Shown here in pieces: positions 16,534 to 28,533 of a stretch of DNA of 64,000 bases. The DNA lies in contig NZ_QJRL01000016.1 of NCBI RefSeq assembly GCF_003205205.1, forward strand, positions 50,426 to 114,425, in the 5' to 3' direction. Source of the stretch: Pseudomonas sp. LB-090624 (lineage in GTDB: Bacteria > Pseudomonadota > Gammaproteobacteria > Pseudomonadales > Pseudomonadaceae). Both the position numbers and the translations under genes were made by a program. A model generated the notes under the pieces. It was not told the DNA's origin. It saw only the letters and a list, made by a program, of their open reading frames with translations, and did no database searches. Positions within the stretch are counted from its first letter, which is position 1. Every line of letters starts with the position of its first letter.

Positions 16534-17483
16534 AGACCTACGACAAGGCCCAGATCATTGCCAGCTTCAACACGGAACTGGCGGTACGCCGGCTTGAGGA
16601 AGGCTTTGTCGCGTACTCGGAGGCCAGGGTACAAGTGCCGCCTGTGCAGAGCTTTGCATTTACCCAAAACAACGGCGATTGCTGCGTAAAATCGGCGTAC
16701 GTCGAAGGCAGCCCCACCTTCACCGTCAAGCTCTCGACCGGCTTCTATGACAACCCGTCCAAGGGCCTGCCAAGCAACGATGGCCTGATGCTGGTGCTGT
16801 CTGCGACCACTGGCCAACCACTGGCCCTGCTGCAGGACGAAGGCTGGCTGACCGGCATGCGCACCGCCCTGGCCGGGCGTATCGCGGCGAGGTTGTTGGC
16901 CCCGGCGCAGGTCAAGGCAATTGGCATTATTGGTACCGGCATGCAGGCACGAATGCAGCTGGAACAGTTGCGCGCCGTTACGGATTGCCGCCAGGTGGTC
17001 GTCTGGGGCCGCAATGCCAGCCGGCTTGACGCCTACGCAGCCTTTGCCCGTCACCTGGGCTTCCAGGTTCGCAGCACCCAGGATGCGGCCGAACTCGCCG
17101 GGGCCGCCAACCTGATTGTCTGCGCCACCCCTTCCCGCCAGCCGGTGTTGCGCAGCGAATGGGTCCAGCCTGGCACGCATATCACCGCCGTCGGTGCCGA
17201 TGCGCCGGGCAAGCAGGAACTGGAGCCGGCGCTGGTTGCCAGGGCCGATCGCATCATCGTCGACTCGGTCGCCCAGTGCAGCCAGTACGGCGAAGTGGCT
17301 CACGCACTCGTCAGTGGCCTGGTCAGCCCTGATCAGCTGATCGAACTGGGTGCGCTGCTGGCCGGCCGCGCCAAGGGGCGTGAGCACGACGGCCAGATTA
17401 CTTTGGCGGACTTGACCGGCGTAGCAGTACAAGATGCGCAAGTCGCAAGTTGCACCCTGACGGCACTGAACGCCTGCGACTAG
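16530..17483 (+). CDS. eutC: Ornithine cyclodeaminase/mu-crystallin family reductase, EutC-like
   Basis: A 317-residue protein with the NAD(P)-binding motif GIIGTGMQARMQLEQL and the family substrate-region Lys in CVKSAYVEGS. The family includes ornithine cyclodeaminase, alanine dehydrogenases and iminosuccinate reductase (BhcD). Coupled with EutB, the expected reaction is reduction of the imine product, giving aspartate from 3-hydroxyaspartate. The start at 16530 overlaps the eutB stop (ATGA), so the two are translationally coupled. Confidence 0.8.
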   Translation: MKTYDKAQIIASFNTELAVRRLEEGFVAYSEARVQVPPVQSFAFTQNNGDCCVKSAYVEGSPTFTVKLSTGFYDNPSKGLPSNDGLMLVLSATTGQPLALLQDEGWLTGMRTALAGRIAARLLAPAQVKAIGIIGTGMQARMQLEQLRAVTDCRQVVVWGRNASRLDAYAAFARHLGFQVRSTQDAAELAGAANLIVCATPSRQPVLRSEWVQPGTHITAVGADAPGKQELEPALVARADRIIVDSVAQCSQYGEVAHALVSGLVSPDQLIELGALLAGRAKGREHDGQITLADLTGVAVQDAQVASCTLTALNACD

Positions 17484-17490
17484 CACTGCA

Positions 17491-18729
17491 TCAACGGGTG
17501 CGCTGCACGCGTGCCGGCGTGCGCTGCATCAGGACTTTGCCATTGCGTACCGACACCAGCGCATGCCCTTGGCTGCGGACCATTTCGTAATCGTCTGGCG
17601 CCGACAGCAGTAACAGGTTCGCCGGGCGCCCTACTTCGATACCGTAGCGATCGCCCAGGTTCAGGGTGCGGGCGCTGTTGTCGGTGATCAGGTCCAGGCA
17701 GCGCTGCAGGTCCTCATAACCGAGCATATGGCAGATGTGCAAGCCGGCCTCGAGAATGCGCAGGATGTTGCCGTTGCCCAACGGGTACCAGGGGTCGACG
17801 ATCGAGTCCTGGCCAAAGCACACGTTCATCCCGGCGCGGTCGATCTCGGCCACGCGGGTAACGCCACGGCGCTTCGGGTAGTTGTCGAAGCGCCCCTGCA
17901 GGTGGATGCTTTCGGTCGGGCACGAGACGAAGTTGATGCCCGACAGTTTCAGCAACCGGAACAGCTTGTAGCAATACGCGTTGTCGTACGAACCCATGGC
18001 CACGGTATGGCTGGCCGTCACCCGCGCACCCATGCCGCGCACCCGGGCTTCTTCGGCCAGCACCTCAAGGAAGCGTGATTGCGGGTCATCGGTTTCGTCA
18101 CAATGTACGTCTACCAGGCAGCCGGTACGCTCGGCCAGGTCCATCAGGAACTTCAGCGATGACACGCCTTGGTCGCGTGTATTCTCGAAGTGGGGAATAC
18201 CGCCCACCACGTCGGCGCCAATGGCCACCGCCTCGGTCATCAATGCCCGGCCGTTCGCGTACGACTCGATCCCCTCCTGCGGGAACGCGACAATCTGCAG
18301 GTCGACCAATTCGCGCACGTCTTCGCGCACCTCAACCATGGCCTTCAGCGCGGTGAGTTTCGGGTCGGTGACGTCGACGTGGGTACGTACATGCTGGATC
18401 CCGTGATCCACCAGCATGTCGATGGTCTTCTTTGCCCGGCGCTTGATGTCGTCGTGGGTGGTGATTTCCTTGCGCTCGGCCCAGCATTCGATGCCTTCGA
18501 ACAGCGTGCCGCTCATGTTCCACCGCGGCTCGCCGGCGGTCAGGGTGGCGTCGAGGTGGATGTGCGGCTCGACGAAGGGTGCCACTACCAGGTTTTGCGT
18601 GGCGTCCAGATCATTGCCAACAACAGCCACCACGTCGGCCTGAGGCACGATGGCGGCGATGCGCGCGCCATCGAGCTCGATGCGGAACAGGCCAGCTTTG
18701 CCGCGCAGGCGTGCGTTGATGATATTCAT
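17491..18729 (-). CDS. codA: Cytosine deaminase (amidohydrolase family)
   Basis: A 412-residue amidohydrolase closely resembling E. coli CodA. Metal ligands are visible in VEPHIHLD, HVRTHVDV, DVHCDETDD and HTVAMGSYDN, and the late Asp in CFGQDSIVDPWYPLGNG. TAGEPRWNMSGTLFEG is also CodA-like. It deaminates cytosine to uracil. It lies 90 bp downstream of the two tenA genes under a TPP riboswitch, so a role with a thiamine-related aminopyrimidine is possible but unproven. GGAG precedes the ATG. Confidence 0.85.
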   Translation of the reverse strand: MNIINARLRGKAGLFRIELDGARIAAIVPQADVVAVVGNDLDATQNLVVAPFVEPHIHLDATLTAGEPRWNMSGTLFEGIECWAERKEITTHDDIKRRAKKTIDMLVDHGIQHVRTHVDVTDPKLTALKAMVEVREDVRELVDLQIVAFPQEGIESYANGRALMTEAVAIGADVVGGIPHFENTRDQGVSSLKFLMDLAERTGCLVDVHCDETDDPQSRFLEVLAEEARVRGMGARVTASHTVAMGSYDNAYCYKLFRLLKLSGINFVSCPTESIHLQGRFDNYPKRRGVTRVAEIDRAGMNVCFGQDSIVDPWYPLGNGNILRILEAGLHICHMLGYEDLQRCLDLITDNSARTLNLGDRYGIEVGRPANLLLLSAPDDYEMVRSQGHALVSVRNGKVLMQRTPARVQRTR

Positions 18730-18819
18730 GCTGTTACTCCTTGCCGGGGGCTTCGCTCATGCACGATAGCAGCATGGCGACCGCCCCATGCAAATCCTGA
18801 ACAAGGCGTGAAGCCGCTG

Positions 18820-19497
18820 CTATCCCTGCCGAGGGCTGGCGGCGTCCAGGCCCATTTGCCAGAAATCAGCCTCCAGGCTGGAGGCCTGGCCAAAAATCCC
18901 CACCAGCTCGGCGAAGCGTTGCTCGGTCATGCTCCGCGCCGCCAGTTCATCCAGCTGCTTGCGCGCTGCCGCTGCCACGGCCTGGTAACCCTCCCCGGCA
19001 TATTCGCCAATCCATTCGCGATACGGATGGCTGCTCAAGTCACCGATCCGCTCGGCCAGGTTCCGACCGATCTCGGCATAGCCAACCACGCAAGGTGCCA
19101 GTGCCACGTGCAGCTCCAGCAGGTCTCCGGCAGCGCCGCAGTCCAGCACGTAGCGGGTGTATGCCACGGTGGCCTGGTGCTCGGGCGCCGCCTCGATATC
19201 GGCCTGGCTCAGCCCCCAGCGGGCGCACAGCCGCAGGTGAAGCTCGGTTTCATCAAGGATCGCCGACAACGTGGCCTGCGCGGCGCGGATGTCGGCCGGG
19301 CGGCGGCTTTTGTAGGCGGCCAGCGCCCAGGCGCGGGCGAACTGAACCAGAAACAGGTAATCCTGCACCAGGTAGGTCCGAAACGCATCCTCGTCCAGCG
19401 TGCCCTCGCCCATCTGCCGCACGAAGTCATGATCCACGTAGCGGCTCCACTGCTGTGTGGCAGCGGCCTTGAGGCGTTCGAAGATATCCATGCTCAT
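18820..19497 (-). CDS. tenA: TenA family aminopyrimidine aminohydrolase, Cys type (TenA_C)
   Basis: A 225-residue all-helical protein of the TenA/thiaminase II family. Active-site positions are present: YLVQDYLFL (Asp and Tyr), APCVVGYAEIG with the catalytic Cys, and the late Glu in SSLEADFWQMG. TenA hydrolyses aminomethyl-HMP to HMP for salvage of the thiamine pyrimidine. The start overlaps the upstream tenA stop by 4 bp (ATGA). Presence of the Cys separates it from its neighbour. Confidence 0.88.
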   Translation of the reverse strand: MSMDIFERLKAAATQQWSRYVDHDFVRQMGEGTLDEDAFRTYLVQDYLFLVQFARAWALAAYKSRRPADIRAAQATLSAILDETELHLRLCARWGLSQADIEAAPEHQATVAYTRYVLDCGAAGDLLELHVALAPCVVGYAEIGRNLAERIGDLSSHPYREWIGEYAGEGYQAVAAAARKQLDELAARSMTEQRFAELVGIFGQASSLEADFWQMGLDAASPRQG

Positions 19498-20141
19498 TTG
19501 CCCTCCGGGTACACGGCGTCGAAGAACGCCAATTCAAGGGCCACGGTGCGTTGGTAGAAGTCAGTTGCCAGCGCCGCCTCCTGCGGCCCGACGCGGTCCA
19601 GTTCGGCTTGCAGGAAAGCGACGAAGGCCTGGAATGCCGGGTTGTCATGCAGGGTGATCCACTCGGCATGGATGAAATGTTCCGGCAGGGGTTTTGGCGC
19701 CTTCAGCGCCCAGTCCAGGTAAAGGCCTTCGGCAACATTGAGGACCGCCAGCGCCGCCGCATAGGACCGAGTGGCTGCCGCTTCGCGCATGATCGCCTTG
19801 AACCCTGCGGTTGGCAGGGTATCGGCCGGTTCGTTGCGTTGGGCCGGGCTTACGTCCAGTGCCTCGAATGCGCGCAGGAAGTAGGTGTTCTCGTCGCTGG
19901 AGATCATCCCGGCAAAGCGGCCGAAACGCAGGCGCGCCTCGAAGGTGTCGGCGGTGGCGATGGCGGCGCCCAACAGGGTCAGGAAGCTGTCGAGGAAGCG
20001 GTGGTCCTGCACCAGGTAATCAACCATGATCGGGTCGGGCAGGCTGCCATCGCACAATTGGGTCACGAAACGGTGCCCGACGGCCGCCGACCAGGTGGGT
20101 TCGCTCTGCTGGCGCAGGGACTGGCTGAAACGTTCGGTCAT
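19494..20141 (-). CDS. TenA family protein lacking the catalytic Cys (TenA_E type)
   Basis: A 215-residue TenA relative. It has YLVQDHRFLDSF at the Asp position and ALELAFFDAVYP near the C-terminus, but the segment equivalent to APCVVGY reads LNVAEGLYLDWA, with Glu where TenA_C has Cys. TenA_E proteins of plants and bacteria have been linked to salvage of formylamino- or amino-HMP. The first gene after the TPP riboswitch; ATG at 20141 was chosen because upstream in-frame codons run into the riboswitch. Confidence 0.83.
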   Translation of the reverse strand: MTERFSQSLRQQSEPTWSAAVGHRFVTQLCDGSLPDPIMVDYLVQDHRFLDSFLTLLGAAIATADTFEARLRFGRFAGMISSDENTYFLRAFEALDVSPAQRNEPADTLPTAGFKAIMREAAATRSYAAALAVLNVAEGLYLDWALKAPKPLPEHFIHAEWITLHDNPAFQAFVAFLQAELDRVGPQEAALATDFYQRTVALELAFFDAVYPEGK

Positions 20142-20235
20142 GTTGCTGTCCTTGATGAAATTGACAGCGAGACCGTTGAAGTTGGCATGGACAGGCCTCG
20201 CAGTGAGGCCGGCAAAAAGGCAGGTAATGAATCCC

Positions 20236-20330
20236 ATCCCTTCGCCGGCATGATCCGGATCAGGTTCGAAGGGTCACCGCGCTGCAGCGCTCAGCAGTTT
20301 CTCAGCCCGTTGCCGGGCTCCCCTTGGTGG
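20236..20330 (-). promoter_or_regulatory. TPP riboswitch (THI element)
   Basis: On the minus strand the conserved blocks occur in order: AGGGGAGCCCGG, GGGCTGAGA, then GACCCTTCGAACCTGATC, CGGATCATGCCGGCG and AAGGGATGGGA. This is a complete thi-box aptamer. It lies about 95 bp ahead of the first tenA. High TPP should switch expression of the tenA pair, and maybe codA, off, most likely by blocking translation or by early termination. Confidence 0.95.
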
Positions 20331-20405
20331 CGTTCAGGTATACCGCAGGGCGCCCCCGCTGTCACTAGCCTGCGCACCCAAACCCTGGGGATTGGGCCCC
20401 CGCTA

Positions 20406-20423
20406 ATGGGGACCTGTCCCCAT
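20406..20423. repeat. 18-bp palindrome ATGGGGAC/GTCCCCAT
   Basis: ATGGGGAC-CT-GTCCCCAT has perfect 8-bp arms. It stands between the TPP riboswitch and the multicopper oxidase gene. The remaining stretch to the oxidase start (20424-20584) has no recognisable gene, only the leader of the oxidase. The palindrome could be an operator or a repeat-family member. Confidence 0.5.
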
Positions 20424-20584
20424 TCTTGACGCCCTTTTATTTAGCGCGCATCAGGCGCCGCAAGGATTTGTTTAACAAAGCATTACAGAAATACCGGTTG
20501 GCACAGCCGTTGCTCAAGGCCCTTTACCGGGCAAAACGCCATCGATGGCTTTACGCCATGCGGCCGCGAGTGAGGCATAAAGCA

Positions 20585-23980
<3,396 letters not shown>

Positions 23981-24080
23981 GTGACAAGCGGGGGCCGCTC
24001 TGCGGCCCTACGCAGGCGCTTCGAGGCGCTCAGGCAACTCTGTCATCCAAGCCCAACTGCCAACCGACGAGGACCCCATC

Positions 24081-25064
24081 ATGTCCGGTTCATGGCGTTT
24101 CCTGCTGGTAGTCGCGCTGTTCGCCGCCAGCGTCCCGTTCTGGCCGCTGCAACCCAGGCAACCGGTAGCCGAAGAGGCCGCCACACCTTGGGGGGCCGAC
24201 TACTTCCCCAACATCCCCCTTGTCACCCAGGACGGCGAACGCGTGCACTTCTACGACGACCTGATCAAGGGCAAGGTGGTCGCCATCAACTTCATCTTCA
24301 CCGGGTGTTCCGATTCATGCCCGGTGGAAACCGCCCGTTTGCGCCAGGTACAGAAAATCCTCGGCGACCGGGTCGGCAAGGACATTCACCTCTACTCCAT
24401 CAGCATCGACCCCTACAATGACACCCCCGCTACCCTCAAGCGCTACGCCGAAAAGTTCGGCATCGGCCCTGGCTGGACCCTGCTCACCGGCGAACCCGGC
24501 GACATCGAACAGCTCCGCCGGCGCTTGGGGCTGTGGATCGATGGCCTGGAAAACGGCCGCTACAAAGACCACAACTTGAGCCTGATCATCGGCAACCAGG
24601 CCACCGGCCGCTGGATGAAGGCTTCTCCCTTCGAAAGCCCTTACATCCTCGCCGACCGCATGGGCAACAGCCTGCACAACTGGAAGCAGGCCAGCGCCAC
24701 GAACAATGACTACGCCCAGGCCCCCCAGGTACGCCCGCCCAGCAGTGGCGAGCAGATATTCCGCACCCGCTGCTCGTCCTGCCACACATTGGGCAACAAC
24801 GAGCCCGGCCAGCCCGGTATCGGCCCGGACCTGCTGGGGGTGACCCGCCAGCGTGATGCCAACTGGCTGACCCGCTGGCTGAAGGAGCCGGACCAGATGC
24901 TGGCCGAAAAAGACCCGTTGGCCCTGCTGCTGTACGAGCAGTACAACCGCCTGGCCATGCCCAACATGCGCCTGGGTGATGCCGAAGTCAGTGCCCTCAT
25001 GAGCTACCTCGAAGAAGAAACCGCACGGCTGCAAACGCCTGTCGCGGACAGGGGAAAACCTTAA
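24081..25064 (+). CDS. SCO1/SenC copper-binding domain fused to cytochrome c
   Basis: A 327-residue envelope protein. An N-terminal membrane anchor is followed by a thioredoxin-fold SCO domain with the copper-binding CSDSC (76-80) and a downstream His (KDHN, about 164). A C-terminal class I cytochrome c domain has CSSCH (231-235) and a probable Met ligand in LAMPNM. SCO proteins deliver copper to cuproenzymes. Here the fusion lies 100 bp after the multicopper oxidase gene, so it may metallate the oxidase or pass electrons. GAGGA precedes the ATG. Confidence 0.88.
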   Translation: MSGSWRFLLVVALFAASVPFWPLQPRQPVAEEAATPWGADYFPNIPLVTQDGERVHFYDDLIKGKVVAINFIFTGCSDSCPVETARLRQVQKILGDRVGKDIHLYSISIDPYNDTPATLKRYAEKFGIGPGWTLLTGEPGDIEQLRRRLGLWIDGLENGRYKDHNLSLIIGNQATGRWMKASPFESPYILADRMGNSLHNWKQASATNNDYAQAPQVRPPSSGEQIFRTRCSSCHTLGNNEPGQPGIGPDLLGVTRQRDANWLTRWLKEPDQMLAEKDPLALLLYEQYNRLAMPNMRLGDAEVSALMSYLEEETARLQTPVADRGKP

Positions 25065-25145
25065 AGGCTATTCGCCATCAGTCATCAGGCTGTCATCTCA
25101 CTGTCGTATTTTTCCCGCATCACCCAGGGTCGGGAACTCTCAGCA

Positions 25146-27551
25146 GTGATTCGCCGTTCACTTTCCTCCGCCAGCCTTCTGCGGCTGCTGATCCTGATGC
25201 TCTGTGCAGCGACCCTGGCCTTTCTATGGGGGCTTCATTCCACTCAGAAAGCTGCCGCACGCCAGGGTGCGCTGTCGGCCAAGGCCGCCGAGCACCTGAA
25301 CCTGGCCAGCATCGTCGGCGAAAACCTGCGCCAGTTGGTCGACCGCACCCAGGCGGTGGGCCGGGTCACTCAGGACGACATGAAGGTACAGCCCCGGGGC
25401 AACTTCAGGCTGGCGCGGATCCTTGCCGAAGACCCTGTGTTCAAGCGCATGGGTTTGTACGACCGCCGCGGCAAGTTGCTGTCGGCCAGCCACGCCGACG
25501 AGGCGCCTGAGTTACCTGGCCCGTGGTTGCAGCAGCTTCAGCAGCACGTCGCACGCTACGGTTTCACCCCGTTTCTGCCGAGCATCCAGCCCCATGACCT
25601 GCCGGTCGCCCTGCCCACCTGGCGGCTGCCCTTCCTGCTGCCGCTGACGGGCCCCACCGGTCGTGAAATCGACACCATCCTGGTGGTGCAGCTGGACATC
25701 GGCTACCTGGCAGTGCTGTTCCAGCACATCGACCTGGGCAGCACCGGCCTGGTGCGGCTGCTGCAGGATGATGGCCTGGAGCGGCTGCGCATCGACACCA
25801 GCGGCGTGGCGATGGCCAGCGATAACTTGCAGCCCCAACTCACGGACCTGGGAGCGGACACGGGCGTGCTCACCCAGTACGTTGCCGGCGAAGCCTACCA
25901 GAGCCTGTACCGGCGGATACCTGAGCGAGGTTTCAGCGTGGTGGTCAGCCAACGCCAGGACGAGATCCTGGCGCCTTCGACGCGGGCCTATGCGCGACAG
26001 TTCTGGTTGAACCTGAGCATGACCCTGATGATCATCGCCAGCCTTCTGTGGACCTTGCGCCTGTTGCGCAAGCGGCAGGAGGCCTTCAATGCGCTGGAGC
26101 AGGCCCAGCAGGTCAACCAGCAACTGATCGGCCGCCTCGAGGACGAACACCGGCGCAGCAGCCATGCCGCCGCCACCGACCACCTCAGTGGCCTGCACAA
26201 CCGTCGCCAGTTCGTCGAAGTCGCCGGCCAGGCCCTGACCCGCCAGCGTGGCAAGCGCCGGTTGATGGCGATCCTGTTCATCGACATGGACCGGTTCAAA
26301 TCGATCAACGACTCCCTCGGGCACAAGATCGGCGACCTGTTGCTGCAGGCCGTCGCCGGACGCATTCAGCGCCTGCTGGAACCGGGCGACGAGGCTTCGC
26401 GCTTTGGCGGTGACGAATTCGTGGTGTTGCTGGCCGGCGAACGCAGCGAGGAACAGATCAATGCCTGGGTTCGCGAACTGGTGCAGAAACTGTCGGCCAC
26501 CTACGCCTTGGACGGGCAGGAAGTCAACACCAGCCCAAGCGTCGGCGTCAGCATCTGCCCGCGCGACGGCCAGGACATCGACAGCCTGATCCGCAGTGCC
26601 GATGCGGCGATGTATTCGGCCAAGCAGGCCGGGCGTGCGCAGTATCGCTTCTTCGACCCTTCGCTGAACCTGGCCGACATCCAGGCCTTTACCCTGGAGC
26701 AGGCGTTTGGCAGTGCCCTGGCCGAGCGCCAGTTCGTGCTGCACTATCAACCGCAGATTCGCCTCGATACCCAGCAGGTGCTGGGTTACGAAGCACTGGT
26801 GCGCTGGGACCACCCCGAATGTGGTCTGCTGTACCCGGACCGCTTCATCGAACTGGCCGAGCGCAGCGGGTTCATTGTCGACCTGGGCTGGGAGGTGCTG
26901 CGCCTGGCCTGCGAAGCTTTGGCAAGCTGGGATGCCCAAGGGAGGGAAACGCGGCTGGCGGTGAATGTATCGGCGCTGCAACTGCGTCAGGACGGTTTCG
27001 CTGCACGGTTGCTGAGCAAGTTGCAGCGGCACGGGATCGCGCCCCAGCGGCTGGAGCTGGAAATCACCGAAACCACTATCCTCGACCCCGAGGGCACCGC
27101 GGTAGGCCACTTGCATGCCTTGCGTGGCGCTGGCCTGGGCATCAGCCTGGACGACTTTGGCCGCGGCTACGCCGGCTTCGCCCACTTGCACTCGTTGCCA
27201 TTGAGCAAGCTGAAGATCGACCGCTCGCTGATTGCGCCGCTGTCCAACAGCCCAGATGACAGCCCGATCGTGTCTTCAACCATCATCCTGGCCAAGCGCC
27301 TGGGCCTTGAAGTGGTTGCCGAAGGCGTGGAAACCCGTGAACAGGTGGTGTGCCTGAAACTGGCCGGCTGCGATATCGCTCAGGGCTATCATTTCAGCCG
27401 GCCGCTGTCGTCCGCGCAGCTGCTCGACTACCCGCCATTCAACGGCGTCGAGCAAGCGGATGCACCCGCGCACACCGGCAAAGGTGCACCCACCGGGTAC
27501 GTAGCATCTACACCACAGGCGATGCGGGACAGCCGAACCTTTTCGGTTTAA
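25146..27551 (+). CDS. Sensor GGDEF/EAL cyclic-di-GMP protein
   Basis: An 801-residue protein. Two TM helices (about 10-30 and 285-303) bracket a periplasmic sensor domain. The GGDEF domain has an intact RFGGDEFVVLL active site, but the I-site position reads EPGD, so feedback inhibition is probably absent. The EAL domain keeps GYEALVRW, LEITET, LDDFGRGYAGF and AEGVETREQ, so both synthesis and hydrolysis are possible. The start is GTG at 25146 with GGGAA upstream. It lies 81 bp after the SCO-cytochrome gene. Confidence 0.88.
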   Translation: MIRRSLSSASLLRLLILMLCAATLAFLWGLHSTQKAAARQGALSAKAAEHLNLASIVGENLRQLVDRTQAVGRVTQDDMKVQPRGNFRLARILAEDPVFKRMGLYDRRGKLLSASHADEAPELPGPWLQQLQQHVARYGFTPFLPSIQPHDLPVALPTWRLPFLLPLTGPTGREIDTILVVQLDIGYLAVLFQHIDLGSTGLVRLLQDDGLERLRIDTSGVAMASDNLQPQLTDLGADTGVLTQYVAGEAYQSLYRRIPERGFSVVVSQRQDEILAPSTRAYARQFWLNLSMTLMIIASLLWTLRLLRKRQEAFNALEQAQQVNQQLIGRLEDEHRRSSHAAATDHLSGLHNRRQFVEVAGQALTRQRGKRRLMAILFIDMDRFKSINDSLGHKIGDLLLQAVAGRIQRLLEPGDEASRFGGDEFVVLLAGERSEEQINAWVRELVQKLSATYALDGQEVNTSPSVGVSICPRDGQDIDSLIRSADAAMYSAKQAGRAQYRFFDPSLNLADIQAFTLEQAFGSALAERQFVLHYQPQIRLDTQQVLGYEALVRWDHPECGLLYPDRFIELAERSGFIVDLGWEVLRLACEALASWDAQGRETRLAVNVSALQLRQDGFAARLLSKLQRHGIAPQRLELEITETTILDPEGTAVGHLHALRGAGLGISLDDFGRGYAGFAHLHSLPLSKLKIDRSLIAPLSNSPDDSPIVSSTIILAKRLGLEVVAEGVETREQVVCLKLAGCDIAQGYHFSRPLSSAQLLDYPPFNGVEQADAPAHTGKGAPTGYVASTPQAMRDSRTFSV

Positions 27552-27582
27552 GGTGTACCCATCCTCACCGGCTCCTCGCACC

Positions 27583-28533
27583 ATGACCGACATCGAGCGC
27601 TACCTGCGCGCCGCCACCCGTGACAACACCCGGCGCAGCTACCAGGCTGCCATCGAGCACTTCGAAAGCCATTGGGGCGGCTTTCTGCCAGCCACCGCCG
27701 AGAGTGTCGCCCGCTACCTGGCCGACCATGCCGACCAGCATGCGGTCAGCACCCTGCGTCAGCGCCTGGCCGCGCTCAGCCAATGGCATGTCGCTCAAGG
27801 TTTCCCCGACCCCACCAAAGCGCCCTTGGTGCGGCAGGTGCTGCGCGGCATCCGCACCCTGCACCCGGCACCGCCCAGGCAGGCTGCCCCGCTGTTGCTG
27901 CAGCACCTGCAAACCGCCGTAGGGCATTTTGCAGAAGAAGCCCGCCAGGCCCGTGAACACCACGACCTGGCGGCCTTGCGCCGGGCTCGGCGTGATGCTG
28001 CATTGCTGCTGCTGGGCTTTTGGCGTGGCTTTCGCGGTGATGAGCTGGCGCGTCTGCGCATCGAGCACATCCAGGCCGAAGCCGGCGTCGGCATTACCCT
28101 GTTCCTGCCGCGCAGCAAGGGCGACCGCGAGGCCTTGGGTGTGCAGCACCGCACCCCTGCCCTCAAAGCCTTGTGCCCGGTCACAGCCTACCTGCAATGG
28201 CTGGAAGTTGCCGGCATTGCCCACGGGCCCGTGTTCCGCAAGCTCGACCGTTGGGGCAACCTCGGCGACAGCCCACTCAACAGCAACAGCCTGGTGGGTC
28301 TGCTTCGGCGCATGCTGGAACGTGCCGGGGTGCCGGCGGCACTGTACACCGGCCACTCGCTGCGGCGCGGTTTCGCCACCTGGGCCACCGCCAATGGTTG
28401 GGAATTGAAATCGTTGATGAGCTACGTGGGCTGGAAAGACGCCAAGTCGGCGCTGCGCTACATCGATTCGGCGCAACGCTTCGGCGAACTGGCCGTGCTC
28501 CCGGCCAGCCAGGCCCAGCCGCTCATTCCCTGA
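27583..28533 (+). CDS. Tyrosine recombinase (site-specific integrase family)
   Basis: A 316-residue XerC/D-type recombinase. The N-terminal SAM-like core-binding domain (NTRRSYQAAIEHFESHW) is followed by the catalytic domain with Arg in GFRGDELARL, Lys in SKGDREALG, HSLRRGFAT, GWKDAKSALRYID and a terminal Tyr (RYID). All catalytic residues look intact. No attachment-site duplication or phage genes surround it, so it may be an old integrase or a stand-alone recombinase. Its last 11 bp overlap the convergent SDR-SMP30 gene. Confidence 0.85.
   Translation: MTDIERYLRAATRDNTRRSYQAAIEHFESHWGGFLPATAESVARYLADHADQHAVSTLRQRLAALSQWHVAQGFPDPTKAPLVRQVLRGIRTLHPAPPRQAAPLLLQHLQTAVGHFAEEARQAREHHDLAALRRARRDAALLLLGFWRGFRGDELARLRIEHIQAEAGVGITLFLPRSKGDREALGVQHRTPALKALCPVTAYLQWLEVAGIAHGPVFRKLDRWGNLGDSPLNSNSLVGLLRRMLERAGVPAALYTGHSLRRGFATWATANGWELKSLMSYVGWKDAKSALRYIDSAQRFGELAVLPASQAQPLIP

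Noticed and set aside
15532..17483. Part of a hydroxyectoine degradation cluster
   Set aside because: Only EutB and EutC relatives are here; the ectoine hydrolase, deacetylase and transporter genes are missing.
25512..27191. Long minus-strand frame opposite the GGDEF/EAL gene
   Set aside because: It is a shadow of high G+C in the third codon position; no motif is present.
27583..28533. Prophage or genomic island start signalled by the integrase
   Set aside because: No tRNA, att repeat, phage or transfer genes are near it.
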